From positions 1 through 29,380 of the forward strand of contig DATLHO010000268.1 in assembly GCA_035539855.1 (NCBI GenBank): a DNA stretch of 29,380 nt. Reading direction: 5' to 3'. The DNA comes from DATLHO01 sp035539855 (GTDB lineage Bacteria > Bacteroidota > Ignavibacteria > OLB7). Position numbers and translations under genes: made by a program. The notes beneath the pieces are model-generated. The model was not told the DNA's origin. It saw only the letters and a program-made list of their open reading frames with translations, and made no database searches. This document shows, one piece after another, positions 1 to 8,824 of this stretch. Within the stretch, counting starts at the first letter, position 1. The number at the start of each line of letters is the position of its first letter.

Positions 1-165
1 CGCAGGCGCTCGTTCCTCGAGAGCTTCAGCGAGATGTTCGACGAGACCTCGGTGATGGCGATGCTCGGATGGCAGACCGATCCGCTGGCGGCGATCCGCA
101 GCGAGCTCGACGGCCGCACGGGCGTGCAGATGCTGGGTCCGCTCGTACGCGTCGGCGTCGAGTGA
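1..165 (+). CDS. C-terminal end of an unrecognised protein (partial)
   Basis: An open frame enters from the left edge and stops with TGA at 163-165, giving 54 residues. It begins RRRSFLESFSEMFDET and ends GPLVRVGVE. I recognise no family motif. The next fragment overlaps in another frame and looks like a methyltransferase tail, so this may be a true gene end or part of a frameshifted remnant. The window edge prevents a decision. Confidence 0.35.
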   Translation, partial: RRRSFLESFSEMFDETSVMAMLGWQTDPLAAIRSELDGRTGVQMLGPLVRVGVE

Positions 166-166
166 T

Positions 167-343
167 CGCTTCGGTTCCTACGACAACGCCGACGAGGCGC
201 GGTTCATCCAGCTCTTCGACGATGGTGAGCTGACGGCGATGATCGAGACGGCGGGCTTCGCCGTCCTCGACGAGTGGATCGAGGAGTCGACCTGGGGGAG
301 GCCGAGCCGCTGGGCGTCGATTCTGGCGCGCAGGCCGGCCTAA
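167..343 (+). pseudogene. Methyltransferase C-terminal fragment without a start
   Basis: The frame ending TAA at 341-343 encodes about 58 residues. They contain an FDDGELTAMIETAGFAVLDEW segment, which resembles the last helix and strand of class I SAM-dependent methyltransferases (the 'L..ml..aGF.v...w' region), followed by a basic tail. There is no ATG, GTG or TTG in this frame between an in-frame stop near 50-52 and the ATG at 239, and the SAM-binding half is absent upstream. The simplest reading is a truncated or frameshifted remnant. Family assignment rests on one short motif and is tentative. Confidence 0.4.
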
Positions 344-725
344 TCAGCCCGCTCCTTAGGTGACATAATACCAATTATCGTGAACAACGATCCCGGGCCG
401 GGGCCAGCTTCATCCCCATATCATCTTTCCGACGTAGGTTGTCGCGCTGTTGCCTTCCGGAGTGCCCACAATCCGGAGGCGACTGGCTGACGGTCGTGCC
501 CACGCCTGCCTCAGCCGACCCGTAGCGCTGACCCGCCGCGGGCGCCGAGGTCTCCGTGCCAGGAGACCAGAGCTCCGGTCCGCACGCATTGCTCCGCAAT
601 CGATCGCATCCAAGGTTACCTTAGCCGACGGCACCTACCGTCGCTGGGGCCGCGCTCGATGGAGCCGTGTCGTGCGGATCGCTTTTTGAGACCACCGCTG
701 CCGTCGATCTCACCGCAATCGTCTC
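344..725. other. Non-coding stretch rich in hairpins
   Basis: No convincing gene is visible; the short open frames here are low-complexity GC frames. The stretch holds several inverted repeats: 452-461 with 472-480 (one bulge), 485-490 with 511-516, 549-555 with 562-568 (7 bp perfect), 588-592 with 596-600, and 626-631 with 638-643. The left end (about 363-385) is AT-rich and could hold a promoter. It does not contain the conserved cores I would expect for RNase P RNA, tmRNA or SRP RNA. It could be an unrecognised structured RNA or decayed sequence. Confidence 0.3.
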
Positions 726-758
726 CAGAACAACAAGAGCCCGCCGTTTCCGGCGGGC
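726..758 (-). terminator. Rho-independent terminator after the Mgm101-like gene
   Basis: An 8-bp perfect GC stem (739-746 with 751-758) closes on a 4-base loop. On the minus strand it is followed by a T-rich tail (complement of 726-738, TCTTGTTGTTCT). It lies about 45 bases past the stop of the minus-strand gene at 801, as expected for its terminator. Confidence 0.75.
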
Positions 759-800
759 CCAGGGTTTTGCTGCATGCGTCCGGCTGGAATGCCCGGTTGA

Positions 801-1868
801 TTACTCGAGACCGAAATCCAGCTCCTCGTCGAGCTCGGCGCGCACCTCGGTGAGGATCACCGGGTTCTCCAGGGCCGTGCAGATGCGGTCGTACGCGTCA
901 CGCGTGATCTCCTCGGCACGACTGAATCCGAATTTCGACAGCAGTCGAGCCTGCTCGTGCTCGGTCCAGCCGTTGGAGCGCGCGATCGCTCGGAAGCGGC
1001 CGACCTGCTTGACCGACACCAGCGGAGCCAGCGGAAGCTGCTCCTCCTGACGCGCCGCCGACGGCCGGACCGCGGCCGTGCGGGCCTCCGGACGATAGGC
1101 TTGCTGGCGGGACGCGCCGCCATTGCCGTTGGCCGGCTCCGGACGTCCCCCGTGCGCCGGCTCCCGACGGCCGACGTGCGCCGGCTCAGGACGACTCACC
1201 ATCACCGGCTCGGCGTCGAAGCCGCCCTCCTCCTTCCACGGAAACGCGTCGATCGGCGCCGATTCGCGCTTGCGCCACATCTTCTTCTTCTTGCCACGAT
1301 CGCGGCTGCCCACGTTGACACACCACGCCTCGGTCGCGTTGCGGGCGATCCAGCCCCGGACGAACGTCGGATCCCAGAGCTCCGAAGCGATCCCCAGGTC
1401 CTTGCAGCAGCGCATCAGGCAGTTGCTCTTCGCCGACTCGGCCGCCGTCGCATAGCTCATGCGGTCGTTGTCCGGGAAGTACTGCTGCTCGCCGATCGCC
1501 TCGCTGACGAAGCGACCCAGCACGAACAACGCACCCTTGTAGTACAGCATGTTGTCCTGCGGCGAGACCGTGATCTCCATCGGCAGCAGCGACCACGCTC
1601 CCGGACCGAATGCCCGGTTCAGAATCCGGCGGTACTTGATCTCCGGAAGGTAGATCAGCCCGTCGGGCCGGATCTCGATGTCCTCTTCGGCCACACCCCC
1701 CATCAGGATTTCGGCCGCTTCCGGCGAGAACGGCGCGGCCGCAATCCCCACATAAGGATTGGCCTGCACCGCCGGCGGCGCGACGAGCGCTGCGTCGGCG
1801 GTCATCACGCCCTCCGCCTCTATTTCCCTGAGCAGCTCGTCGGCTCTCGTCATCTCGGTCGTTGTCAT
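801..1868 (-). CDS. Mgm101/Rad52-family single-strand DNA annealing protein
   Basis: A 355-residue protein. Residues about 46-172 match the core of the Mgm101 family, known from yeast mitochondrial genome maintenance and related to Rad52-type annealases. Visible family motifs are FSPEAAEILM, IRPDGLIYLPEIKYRRILN, RAFGPGAWSL, GRFVSEAIGEQQYF and KSNCLMRCCKDLGIASELWDP. The expected role is annealing of complementary single strands during recombination or repair. Residues 226-250 are a linker with three near-repeats of R-P-E-P-A-H/N-G. A separate C-terminal helical module follows (about 284-340), perhaps for partner or DNA binding. I chose ATG 1868 over an upstream extension because a GAGGGTG ribosome site lies about 10 bases before it and the extension has no family similarity. 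It stands alone, with its own terminator and no phage genes beside it. Confidence 0.85.
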   Translation of the reverse strand: MTTTEMTRADELLREIEAEGVMTADAALVAPPAVQANPYVGIAAAPFSPEAAEILMGGVAEEDIEIRPDGLIYLPEIKYRRILNRAFGPGAWSLLPMEITVSPQDNMLYYKGALFVLGRFVSEAIGEQQYFPDNDRMSYATAAESAKSNCLMRCCKDLGIASELWDPTFVRGWIARNATEAWCVNVGSRDRGKKKKMWRKRESAPIDAFPWKEEGGFDAEPVMVSRPEPAHVGRREPAHGGRPEPANGNGGASRQQAYRPEARTAAVRPSAARQEEQLPLAPLVSVKQVGRFRAIARSNGWTEHEQARLLSKFGFSRAEEITRDAYDRICTALENPVILTEVRAELDEELDFGLE

Positions 1869-2294
1869 TGTTCGAACACCCTCAGAATTGAACGGTTGTC
1901 CGGTTCCGCGCCAGATGGATTCGGCTTGACGCAAGTGAGTGCAGTAGCGGAACCGGTCTTCTTGTGACGCCACGCCATACCTGAAATTGTGTCCGAACAG
2001 CTCCACAATCGGACGTGAAAAGTCCGGTTTGATGCGTCACTCGAAGTCTCAATATTTCGTTCAATTTGCGCGTGTTTTTCGAATATTTTGAAGGATTGCG
2101 TTACATCTCTGACCGACCGCCAGCGCCGGACAAAATGACAGTTCGCGCAACACATCAAGCCCCATCTGTGGGATGTATTCGCAGCCTTCTTGAACCCTCC
2201 CGGGACGACCTGTAACGATGGCAGCCGAAACCTCTGGTTGTGTCGAGGTGTTTCTGTATTATGAAGGATGCCGATCTCACTGGAGGCCTTTCGC
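1869..2294. other. Divergent intergenic region
   Basis: This 426-base gap lies between the minus-strand annealase and the plus-strand BNR protein. It is clearly more AT-rich than the coding DNA, especially 2040-2105, so it probably carries both divergent promoters. Two overlapping minus-strand open frames here (up to 143 codons) are low-quality and run through promoter-like DNA; I do not call them genes. I see no RNA gene or repeat. Confidence 0.5.
2238..2262 (+). promoter_or_regulatory. Possible promoter of the BNR/T9SS protein gene
   Basis: A TTGTGT element (2238-2243) precedes TATTAT (2257-2262), about 33 bases before the chosen start codon. The 13-base spacer is too short for a standard sigma-70 promoter, and the downstream box fits the Bacteroidota TAnnTTTG pattern only partly. 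This is weak. Confidence 0.25.
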
Positions 2295-5200
2295 ATGTGC
2301 TCTCGCTACGTCCTCCTCCTCCTGGCCACCCTCGCACTTCTCGCAGATACAGCTTCGGCCCAGTGGCAGAAATCGCCCGAGTTCCCGAACGATTTCTTCA
2401 ACGAGGTCTTCTTCGTCGACAACTCGTACGGCTGGGTGACGCGCATGAGCAGCTCGGTCAGCCGCACCGTCGACGGCGGAAACTCGTGGCAGTCGAGCAC
2501 GCTCCCGAACGCGGGGTTCTCGAGCAACCGGGACATCTGCTTCGTCTCCCGATCCGGCGGCTTCGTCTCCGGTGAGGACGGCGTCTGGAAGACGACCGAC
2601 GGCGGCGCGACCTGGACGACAATCACGCCGCCGGGCTTCGTCGGCGCCAGCACGGGCATGTGGTTCACCGACATGAGCACCGGCATCGTGGGCTCCGGCA
2701 ACTGCATCGACTCGGTCGCGACGTTCTTCCGCACGACCGATGGCGGATCGACGTGGACGAGCGTCACCGATACCTCCAGCGCGGACGTCGCGATCGGCGG
2801 CATCACCTGGTCCGGCGGCGTCTGGTACGTCGTCGGCGGACGTGGCAAGCTCTGGCGCTCGAACGACGGCGGCGCGACGTGGACGCGCTCGAGCACCGGC
2901 TCCAACGGCTGGCAGGAGGACATCATCACCTACGGCGGCGATCTGCTGGTCGCCTCGACCGACGGCAGCTCGTGCGGCGCCTCCAACGGCGGAACGATCC
3001 TGCGCTCGACCAACGGCGGCTCGACGTGGACGTCGACGCGGTTCGCGATGAACCTAATGTGGGGCGTCACGCGGTACTCGTCGAGCGACGGCTGGTGTGT
3101 CGGCGACGGAGGCCTCGCGCTGCGCACGACCGACGGCGGCGCGACCTGGATCGACCAGTCGTGCGGCCTGCCCCGCGGTATCCGGCTCGACGACGTCGCC
3201 TTCACCGACGCGACCCACGGCTGGGCCGTCGGCGATGGACTGTGGCGACTCGCCGATCAGACCATCGAGGTCGCACCCGACACCATCGACTTCGGCGACA
3301 TCCGCGTCGGCTCCACCAGCCGCGACAGCAACGCGATCGTGCGCTCGTTCTTCACGACGACGACGAGCGCGTCGCTGCGACTCGGCGGCGTCGATCCCGC
3401 GCAGTTCGCGATCGGCGGCACCGGCGCGGTGTCGATCCCCGTCGGCGTCTGCAGCTCGTCGCCGGCGCCGGTACGCTTCGCGCCGACGAGCCGCGGCGTC
3501 AAGACCGCCCTGCTCGAAGTGTCCGTCGCCAGCAACGGCATTCGCCGCTACGTCGTGCTCAAGGGTCGGGGCGTCGAGCCGGAGATCGCCGTCTCGGCGC
3601 CGCCGAGGCTCGACACGATCGTCTGCGGCACGTCGGTCGTCGACACCATCCTCATTCGCAACGTCGGCACCGCGCCGCTGACGATCACCAGCGTCACCGC
3701 GCGCGACCAGGCCGGCAGCACGCTGCGTCCGGCCGGACCCGCGCTTCCGCAGGTGATCGCGCCCGGCGGCGAGCTTCGCCTGCTCGTGCGCGCGACCGCG
3801 AGCGCGCCGGGTCCGTACTCGAGCGAGCTCGACATTCACAGCGACGATCGGCTTCCGGGACATTCGCCATTCCTCGTGAGGATGCGCTTCTACCGTCGAT
3901 CGATCGTTGCGGCCTACAGCGCCGATACGCTGACGCTGCCGCCGGCGCGCATCGGCCAGAAGAGCGCGGCGCGCTGCATCGACTACCGCAACGCCGGCGA
4001 CGGAGACCAGATCATCGAGTCGCTCGATCCGTTGACGGCGGATCCGACGATCGCCTCGACCGCCACCGGCTTCCCGATCGCGGTCGCCGCCGGCGCGACC
4101 GTCCGCCTGTGTTTCGAAGGCACGCCGTCGGACACGGGCTGGTTCACGCGCCGCTTCCGCGTGCGCAGCCAGCCGTGCGCGCAGGACACCGTCCTGACCA
4201 TCCGCATCTACGGCCGCGCCGCCTACGGTCGCACCGATTCGCTCGTGGCGCTTCCGGCGATCACGTGCGAGACCGCCGCGCGCGCGGTCGTCACGATAGC
4301 CAATGACGGCAACGACACGCTCGTCGTCGAGAGGCCGACCGTCTCCGGACCCGACGCCGCGGGCGTCACGCTCGTCGCGCCGGCGACGTGGCCGCTGCGC
4401 ATCGCGCCGCGATCGAGCGCGCCGGTGCTCGTCGACCTCGAGCCGGTCAGCGGCTCGCCGTCGGCGACGCTCAGCTTCACGACCAACGATCCCCGGCCCG
4501 GACGAGGCACGCTCGAGGTCCGCGTCACGACCGCCCGACTCAGCGCGGTTGCGCGCCCGGTGCTGCGCCGCCTCGACGCCGGCGTCATCTGCGTCGGCGA
4601 CCGCCGCCTGGTCAGCGTGCTCGTCGAGAGCGTCGGCAACGCCCCGGCACGCGTCACCGCTGCGCGGCTTATCGATGGCCCCGCCGACGGTATCTCGATT
4701 CTCCTGCCTCCCACCGGCGTCGATCTCGTCAGCGGCGCCCGTGACTCCCTCGTGCTCGCCGTCGCACCGACCGGGCCCGGCGCGTTCAGCCGACTCGTGG
4801 AAATCCGCAGCGCGCCGTGCGATCGTATCGACACCGTCGAGGTCGTCGGCACGGGCGCCGCCGTCATGCTCGCGAGCGACGACCGCCTCGCGCTCGGCAC
4901 GATCCTGCGCGGCCGCGCGACGACCGCGACGGTCACCGTTCGCAACGAAGGGAACGTTCCGGCGACGATCACCGCGACGGCGATCGGAGCACCGGCACGC
5001 GTGACGATCACGAGCCCGACGCTGCCCGCGACGATCGCTGCGGGTGGCTCCCTCCTGCTCTCGCTCGACGTCGCGACCGCGGATGCGGGCGCGATCGATG
5101 AGGAGCTGCTCGTCATCGCCGACGCCGACTGTCGCGACACACTCCGCTTCGACGTCAGCGGAACGGTCATCGCTCCCGGCGGTGTGTCGATCGTCGTCAA

Positions 5201-6494
5201 CACTCGCGAGCTGCGCTTCGCCGAGCTCCTGCGCTGCGAGGACACGTGCTCGAGCGTCGAGCTCGAATCCGTCGGCACCGGTCCGATCTCGATCACTGGC
5301 GCGCGCATCGAAGGCGGCGCGCCGGGCCTGCGCCTCGCGCCGCTGAGCACGCCGGCGGAAATTCTCCCTGGCGGACGGTTCGCGCTCGAGGTCTGCTACG
5401 AGCCGCTGGCCGACGACGAATCCGTCGACGCAACGCTCGTGTTGACCACGACCGACTCGATGCTTCCGGAGATCCGCGTTCCGCTGCGAGCGACGTCGAC
5501 CTCGACGCTGACGACGTCGTCGGAGCTCTCGTTCGGCATCGTCGCCGACGGCATCGCGCGCGACACGACGATCACGATTCACAACCGCTCGACGCGGGCG
5601 CTCGCGATCACGCGCGCGGTCGTCGGTGCTCCCTTCGAGGTCGTCACGCCCCTGCCCGCGACGATCGCGCCCGGCGATTCTCTCGCGCTCGAGCTGCGGG
5701 CTCGCGACATCGACATCTACCAGAGCGCGTCGCTGCGGCTCGAGACGTCGCATCCCTGCGGCGACGCCCTCGTGGTCGCGCTCGAGGCCTTCTCCGACGA
5801 TCGGTTCGCCGTCGAGGCGCGCGCCGACACGTCGATCGCGCGCTGGGGCGAGCTTGTTCGGATTCCCATCGGTTACGTCGATTCGACCCGCACGTCGCTG
5901 ACGTCATTCGAGCTCGTCGTCACCGCGGCGCCGACACTGCTGGATCCGCGCACGATCGAGTCCGCCGCGGGCATCGTTGCCGAGCGTCTGGACTTCGACG
6001 CGACAACCGGCGCCCTGCGGCTGCATGTGAGCTCCAGTGACGGAACTCCGATCGCATCGAGCCCCGCGTTGCTCAGCGTCGTCTACGACGTGCTGCGCGG
6101 CGATCGCATCGCCACGACGGTGTCGCCGGTCATCGTTGGACTGCGTCGCGGCATCGCATCGATGAGCACGCCCGGAGCGTTCCTGCTCGCCGACTACTGC
6201 GATGCCTACGGTCGGCTGCTCACGGTCGGCGGCGCGATCTCGCTCGCGCAGAACGTCCCGAACCCTGCGATCACGTCGAGCGTGATAGAGCTGGAAACCG
6301 CGTTCGACGGACCGGTGTCGATCACGCTGCACGACGCGCGCGGCATCGAGGTGCTCCGCCTTCTCGACGAGTGGATGCCCGCCGGCCGGCGTCGCATCGA
6401 CGTGCCGGTCGCCGGCCTCCCCGCCGGCGCCTACACCTATCGCATGACGACCGGACGCCGAACGCTCACCCGCACGATGCTCGTCGTGCCGTAA
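2295..6494 (+). CDS. Large secreted BNR-repeat and Ig-like protein with T9SS sorting domain
   Basis: A 1399-residue surface or extracellular protein. Residues 1-22 are a signal peptide (MCSRYVLLLL...TASA). Residues about 30-300 form a beta-propeller-like domain with six Asp-box (BNR) motifs of the form S/T-x-D/N-G-G-x-T/S-W, similar to Ycf48/sialidase-type propellers. About eight HYDIN/choice-of-anchor-D Ig-like repeats follow (about 310-1190, recognisable as 'DFG.i..G....v.v.N.G..pl.i'), then a segment resembling cohesin-type folds. A T9SS type A-like sorting domain closes the protein (from SLAQNVPNPA to the end). I chose ATG 2295, not the in-frame ATG at 2268, because GGAGG at 2282-2286 is correctly spaced and the signal peptide then starts cleanly. 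A barrel protein gene follows 15 bases downstream. Ligand or substrate cannot be told. Confidence 0.85.
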   Translation: MCSRYVLLLLATLALLADTASAQWQKSPEFPNDFFNEVFFVDNSYGWVTRMSSSVSRTVDGGNSWQSSTLPNAGFSSNRDICFVSRSGGFVSGEDGVWKTTDGGATWTTITPPGFVGASTGMWFTDMSTGIVGSGNCIDSVATFFRTTDGGSTWTSVTDTSSADVAIGGITWSGGVWYVVGGRGKLWRSNDGGATWTRSSTGSNGWQEDIITYGGDLLVASTDGSSCGASNGGTILRSTNGGSTWTSTRFAMNLMWGVTRYSSSDGWCVGDGGLALRTTDGGATWIDQSCGLPRGIRLDDVAFTDATHGWAVGDGLWRLADQTIEVAPDTIDFGDIRVGSTSRDSNAIVRSFFTTTTSASLRLGGVDPAQFAIGGTGAVSIPVGVCSSSPAPVRFAPTSRGVKTALLEVSVASNGIRRYVVLKGRGVEPEIAVSAPPRLDTIVCGTSVVDTILIRNVGTAPLTITSVTARDQAGSTLRPAGPALPQVIAPGGELRLLVRATASAPGPYSSELDIHSDDRLPGHSPFLVRMRFYRRSIVAAYSADTLTLPPARIGQKSAARCIDYRNAGDGDQIIESLDPLTADPTIASTATGFPIAVAAGATVRLCFEGTPSDTGWFTRRFRVRSQPCAQDTVLTIRIYGRAAYGRTDSLVALPAITCETAARAVVTIANDGNDTLVVERPTVSGPDAAGVTLVAPATWPLRIAPRSSAPVLVDLEPVSGSPSATLSFTTNDPRPGRGTLEVRVTTARLSAVARPVLRRLDAGVICVGDRRLVSVLVESVGNAPARVTAARLIDGPADGISILLPPTGVDLVSGARDSLVLAVAPTGPGAFSRLVEIRSAPCDRIDTVEVVGTGAAVMLASDDRLALGTILRGRATTATVTVRNEGNVPATITATAIGAPARVTITSPTLPATIAAGGSLLLSLDVATADAGAIDEELLVIADADCRDTLRFDVSGTVIAPGGVSIVVNTRELRFAELLRCEDTCSSVELESVGTGPISITGARIEGGAPGLRLAPLSTPAEILPGGRFALEVCYEPLADDESVDATLVLTTTDSMLPEIRVPLRATSTSTLTTSSELSFGIVADGIARDTTITIHNRSTRALAITRAVVGAPFEVVTPLPATIAPGDSLALELRARDIDIYQSASLRLETSHPCGDALVVALEAFSDDRFAVEARADTSIARWGELVRIPIGYVDSTRTSLTSFELVVTAAPTLLDPRTIESAAGIVAERLDFDATTGALRLHVSSSDGTPIASSPALLSVVYDVLRGDRIATTVSPVIVGLRRGIASMSTPGAFLLADYCDAYGRLLTVGGAISLAQNVPNPAITSSVIELETAFDGPVSITLHDARGIEVLRLLDEWMPAGRRRIDVPVAGLPAGAYTYRMTTGRRTLTRTMLVVP

Positions 6495-6509
6495 CCCCCA
6501 GCGCACTTC

Positions 6510-7412
6510 ATGAAGCCATCGATCGGAGCGCGCGTGATCGCACGGAGTCGGTATCTCGCGCGCCGGCTCGGTTCGCCCGTGCTCGTCGCGCTACTGACGC
6601 TGCCCGTCGCGCTCCTCGCGCAGGCACCGAGCGCGGATCGTCCCGATGAAGCAGCGGCGCCGCTGTACGTCGCGCCCGTCGAGGGCCTGGCGATCGGGGT
6701 GTACGGAGGCATCCATCGCGCGGAGATCGAGGCGTCGTACGCGGTCGACTCACGCGGGCTCACGCGGTTGACCGACTGCGGCGCGTACGAAGACGGCAGC
6801 GAGAGCGGAATCGTCCTCGGCGCGCTTGCGGAGCTGCCGCTGACACACGTGCTCGGCGTCACCGCCGGCGTCGAGCTCGCGCTGCGCGACGCGTCGCTGG
6901 CCTACCCCTGCGTCGATCCCGCGGGGGCGCGCATGCCCGACGGCTCGATCGCTCCGGCGCGCACGGAGTTCCAGTCGGAGACGAGCTATTCACTGCTGAC
7001 ACTGCGACTCGGCGCGACGCTTCGACCCGCGACGGTTCCGTTCATCATCGCACTGGGTCCGGCGTTCTCGATATCGAGCAGCGCCGACTACACGGCGCGC
7101 GAAGTGATCGTCTCGCCGGGCGAGGCGACGTTCGTAGACGGCGGCGGCCAGGAGCGCGCGATCGGCTCAGGAGCGTTCGGTTCGGGAGACGTGTCGGTGG
7201 CGCTCGGCGGCGCAATCTGGTACGAGGCGCCGATCGGCAGGCACTGGTCGATCGTGCCGCGCCTGGCCGGCTCGATCGCGCTGACCGACGAGATCGCCGC
7301 CGGCGGAACGCGTGCAACGGGGCTGCAGGCGACGCTCGGGATCACCTACCGCCTTCCTCCCCGCGAGACCGTCGCCACACCGATCGATCCGGGCGCCGAG
7401 CCGGCGCGCTGA
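6510..7412 (+). CDS. Outer-membrane beta-barrel protein
   Basis: A 300-residue protein with an N-terminal hydrophobic export signal ending near ALLAQA (residues about 25-38). Alternating amphipathic beta strands follow, for example GLAIGVYGGIHRAEIEAS, SLLTLRLGATLRPATV and GLQATLGITYRL. This pattern and length fit small outer-membrane barrels of the OMP_b-brl/PorT-like type common in Bacteroidota. It lies 15 bases after the BNR/T9SS protein and is probably cotranscribed with it. A barrel and a sorted surface protein made together suggests a cell-envelope role, but no specific function can be read. The C-terminus lacks the classical terminal Phe. Confidence 0.65.
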   Translation: MKPSIGARVIARSRYLARRLGSPVLVALLTLPVALLAQAPSADRPDEAAAPLYVAPVEGLAIGVYGGIHRAEIEASYAVDSRGLTRLTDCGAYEDGSESGIVLGALAELPLTHVLGVTAGVELALRDASLAYPCVDPAGARMPDGSIAPARTEFQSETSYSLLTLRLGATLRPATVPFIIALGPAFSISSSADYTAREVIVSPGEATFVDGGGQERAIGSGAFGSGDVSVALGGAIWYEAPIGRHWSIVPRLAGSIALTDEIAAGGTRATGLQATLGITYRLPPRETVATPIDPGAEPAR

Positions 7413-7551
7413 TGTTACATCGGCGTGGTCCTTTGTCTCTACGGTGACGCGCGCATCGCCATGGTACGCGCGTCGAATGCCCGACGCCACGCGCCCCGCA
7501 CCGAACGTCACCTCGCGCGTCGCGGTTCCCACTCATCCTGTCGCCGGCGCC

Positions 7552-8667
7552 ATGAAACGCACACCCATTCTCCTGCTGATCGCGACGCTCCTCCTGTCGC
7601 TCGGCTTCACGACGACCGAGAGCCCGGTCGCGAAGATCTACGTCTTCGGCGACCTGCTCCTGCGCTCGAACACCACGGCCGGACGCATCGACATTTTCGA
7701 TCTGCGCCAGCCCCGCACGCTGCCGTTGCTGGCGTCGATCAACCTGCCGATGAACAACGACGTCGCCGTCGTCGACAACATCCTCTACGCCGACGCCGGG
7801 CGCGACCTCGTTCTGTTCGACATCAGCAACGTGTCGCAGATCCGCGCGATCGACACCGTGCGAGGCGTGTTCAATCAACTGTTCCGGATGGCCGTCGAAG
7901 AGCCCGTCATGATGGACGAGGACAATTCCTCCGGCGGATTCTCAGGCTGCGGCGGCGGATGCGGAAACGAACAGGCGGTGGTCGCGCCCGGCAGTGCCGA
8001 CAACATGTCCAGCGGCACGGCCGGCTCGATGGCCCGCTTCGCGGTCGCGGGGAACTATCTCTACTGCATCGATTACTCCGACGTCATCGTCTTCGACATC
8101 GAGCAGCCGTTGCGTCCGCAGCTCAAGAACCGCGTGCCGATCAACTGGCAGATCGAGACGCTCTTCCCACACGAGGGCACCCTGTTCGTCGGCGGACAGC
8201 GCGGCGTCTACCTCGTCGACATCAACGACGGTGAGACGCCCCGGCCGATCTCGCAGTTCGAGCACGGCCGCGGCTGCGACCCCGTCGTCGTCGAGGGCAA
8301 TCGCGCCTACGTCACGCTGCGCAGCGGAACGCGCTGCGGCGACATCGAGGACCAGCTCCACGTCATCGACATCACGAACCTGCAATCCCCGCGGCTGCTG
8401 CGGAGCATCGACGTCGACAATCCGTACGGCCTCGCCGTGCGCGACGGCATCGTGTATCTGTGCGATGGCAGCGCCGGTTTGAAGGTCATCGACGCGCGCG
8501 ACCTGTCGAACCCTCGCACGATCGGCTCGGTCACCGGCATCTCCCCGCACGACGCGATCCTGCTCGATCGCATGCTCGTCGTCACGACGTCCGACCGCGC
8601 GATCGTCTACGACATCACGACCCCCGCGACGCCGGTCGCAATGGGCGAGCTCACGCTGCGGCCCTGA
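7552..8667 (+). CDS. Exported LVIVD-repeat protein
   Basis: A 371-residue protein with an N-terminal signal peptide (MKRTPILLLIATLLLSLGF). The mature part is a run of LVIVD-type repeats of about 42 residues, each giving a 'y.a.g..gl.viDisdp..P..v' pattern (FDLRQPRTLP, FDISNVSQIR, FDIEQPLRP, VDINDGETPR, IDITNLQSPR, IDARDLSNPR, YDITTPATP). LVIVD proteins are predicted beta-propellers found on bacterial surfaces; no enzyme activity is established. A Gly/Cys-rich loop (GCGGGCGNEQ) interrupts the repeats near residue 128. The in-frame upstream extension to 7312 overlaps the barrel gene and has no signal peptide, so I start at ATG 7552. Confidence 0.8.
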   Translation: MKRTPILLLIATLLLSLGFTTTESPVAKIYVFGDLLLRSNTTAGRIDIFDLRQPRTLPLLASINLPMNNDVAVVDNILYADAGRDLVLFDISNVSQIRAIDTVRGVFNQLFRMAVEEPVMMDEDNSSGGFSGCGGGCGNEQAVVAPGSADNMSSGTAGSMARFAVAGNYLYCIDYSDVIVFDIEQPLRPQLKNRVPINWQIETLFPHEGTLFVGGQRGVYLVDINDGETPRPISQFEHGRGCDPVVVEGNRAYVTLRSGTRCGDIEDQLHVIDITNLQSPRLLRSIDVDNPYGLAVRDGIVYLCDGSAGLKVIDARDLSNPRTIGSVTGISPHDAILLDRMLVVTTSDRAIVYDITTPATPVAMGELTLRP

Positions 8668-8728
8668 TCGATTGACGACGTAACTCGAATTGCTTCGAGT
8701 GATTTTGAACGGCAGTTCCGACTAGAGA

Positions 8729-8760
8729 AAAGGGCGCGACCATCATCGGTCGCGCCCTTT
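8729..8760. terminator. Bidirectional terminator between convergent genes
   Basis: A perfect 13-bp stem (8729-8741 with 8748-8760) has a 6-base loop. Its ends are AAA/TTT, so T runs follow the stem on both strands (CCCTTT on plus, CCCTTTTCTCT on minus). It lies between the LVIVD gene ending at 8667 and the DHH gene ending at 8825 and would serve both. Confidence 0.75.
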
Positions 8761-8824
8761 CTGCGTCTGAAATAGTTTTCCGTTCGAGATCGCCTCGACG
8801 TCCCGCGAATTCCACGCAGAGCGA

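Noticed and set aside
400..725. RNase P RNA, tmRNA or SRP RNA in the hairpin-rich stretch
   Set aside because: The conserved core sequences of these RNAs (for example GAGGAAAGTCC or the tRNA-like end of tmRNA) are absent on both strands.
1865..2296. A 143-codon minus-strand frame upstream of the annealase gene
   Set aside because: It covers AT-rich, promoter-like DNA, has no recognisable domain, and its codon use differs from all neighbouring genes.
3054..5753. An 899-codon antisense open frame inside the BNR/Ig gene
   Set aside because: It is extremely Arg/Asp/Ala-rich, has no motif or signal, and arises from the GC-biased third positions of the sense gene.
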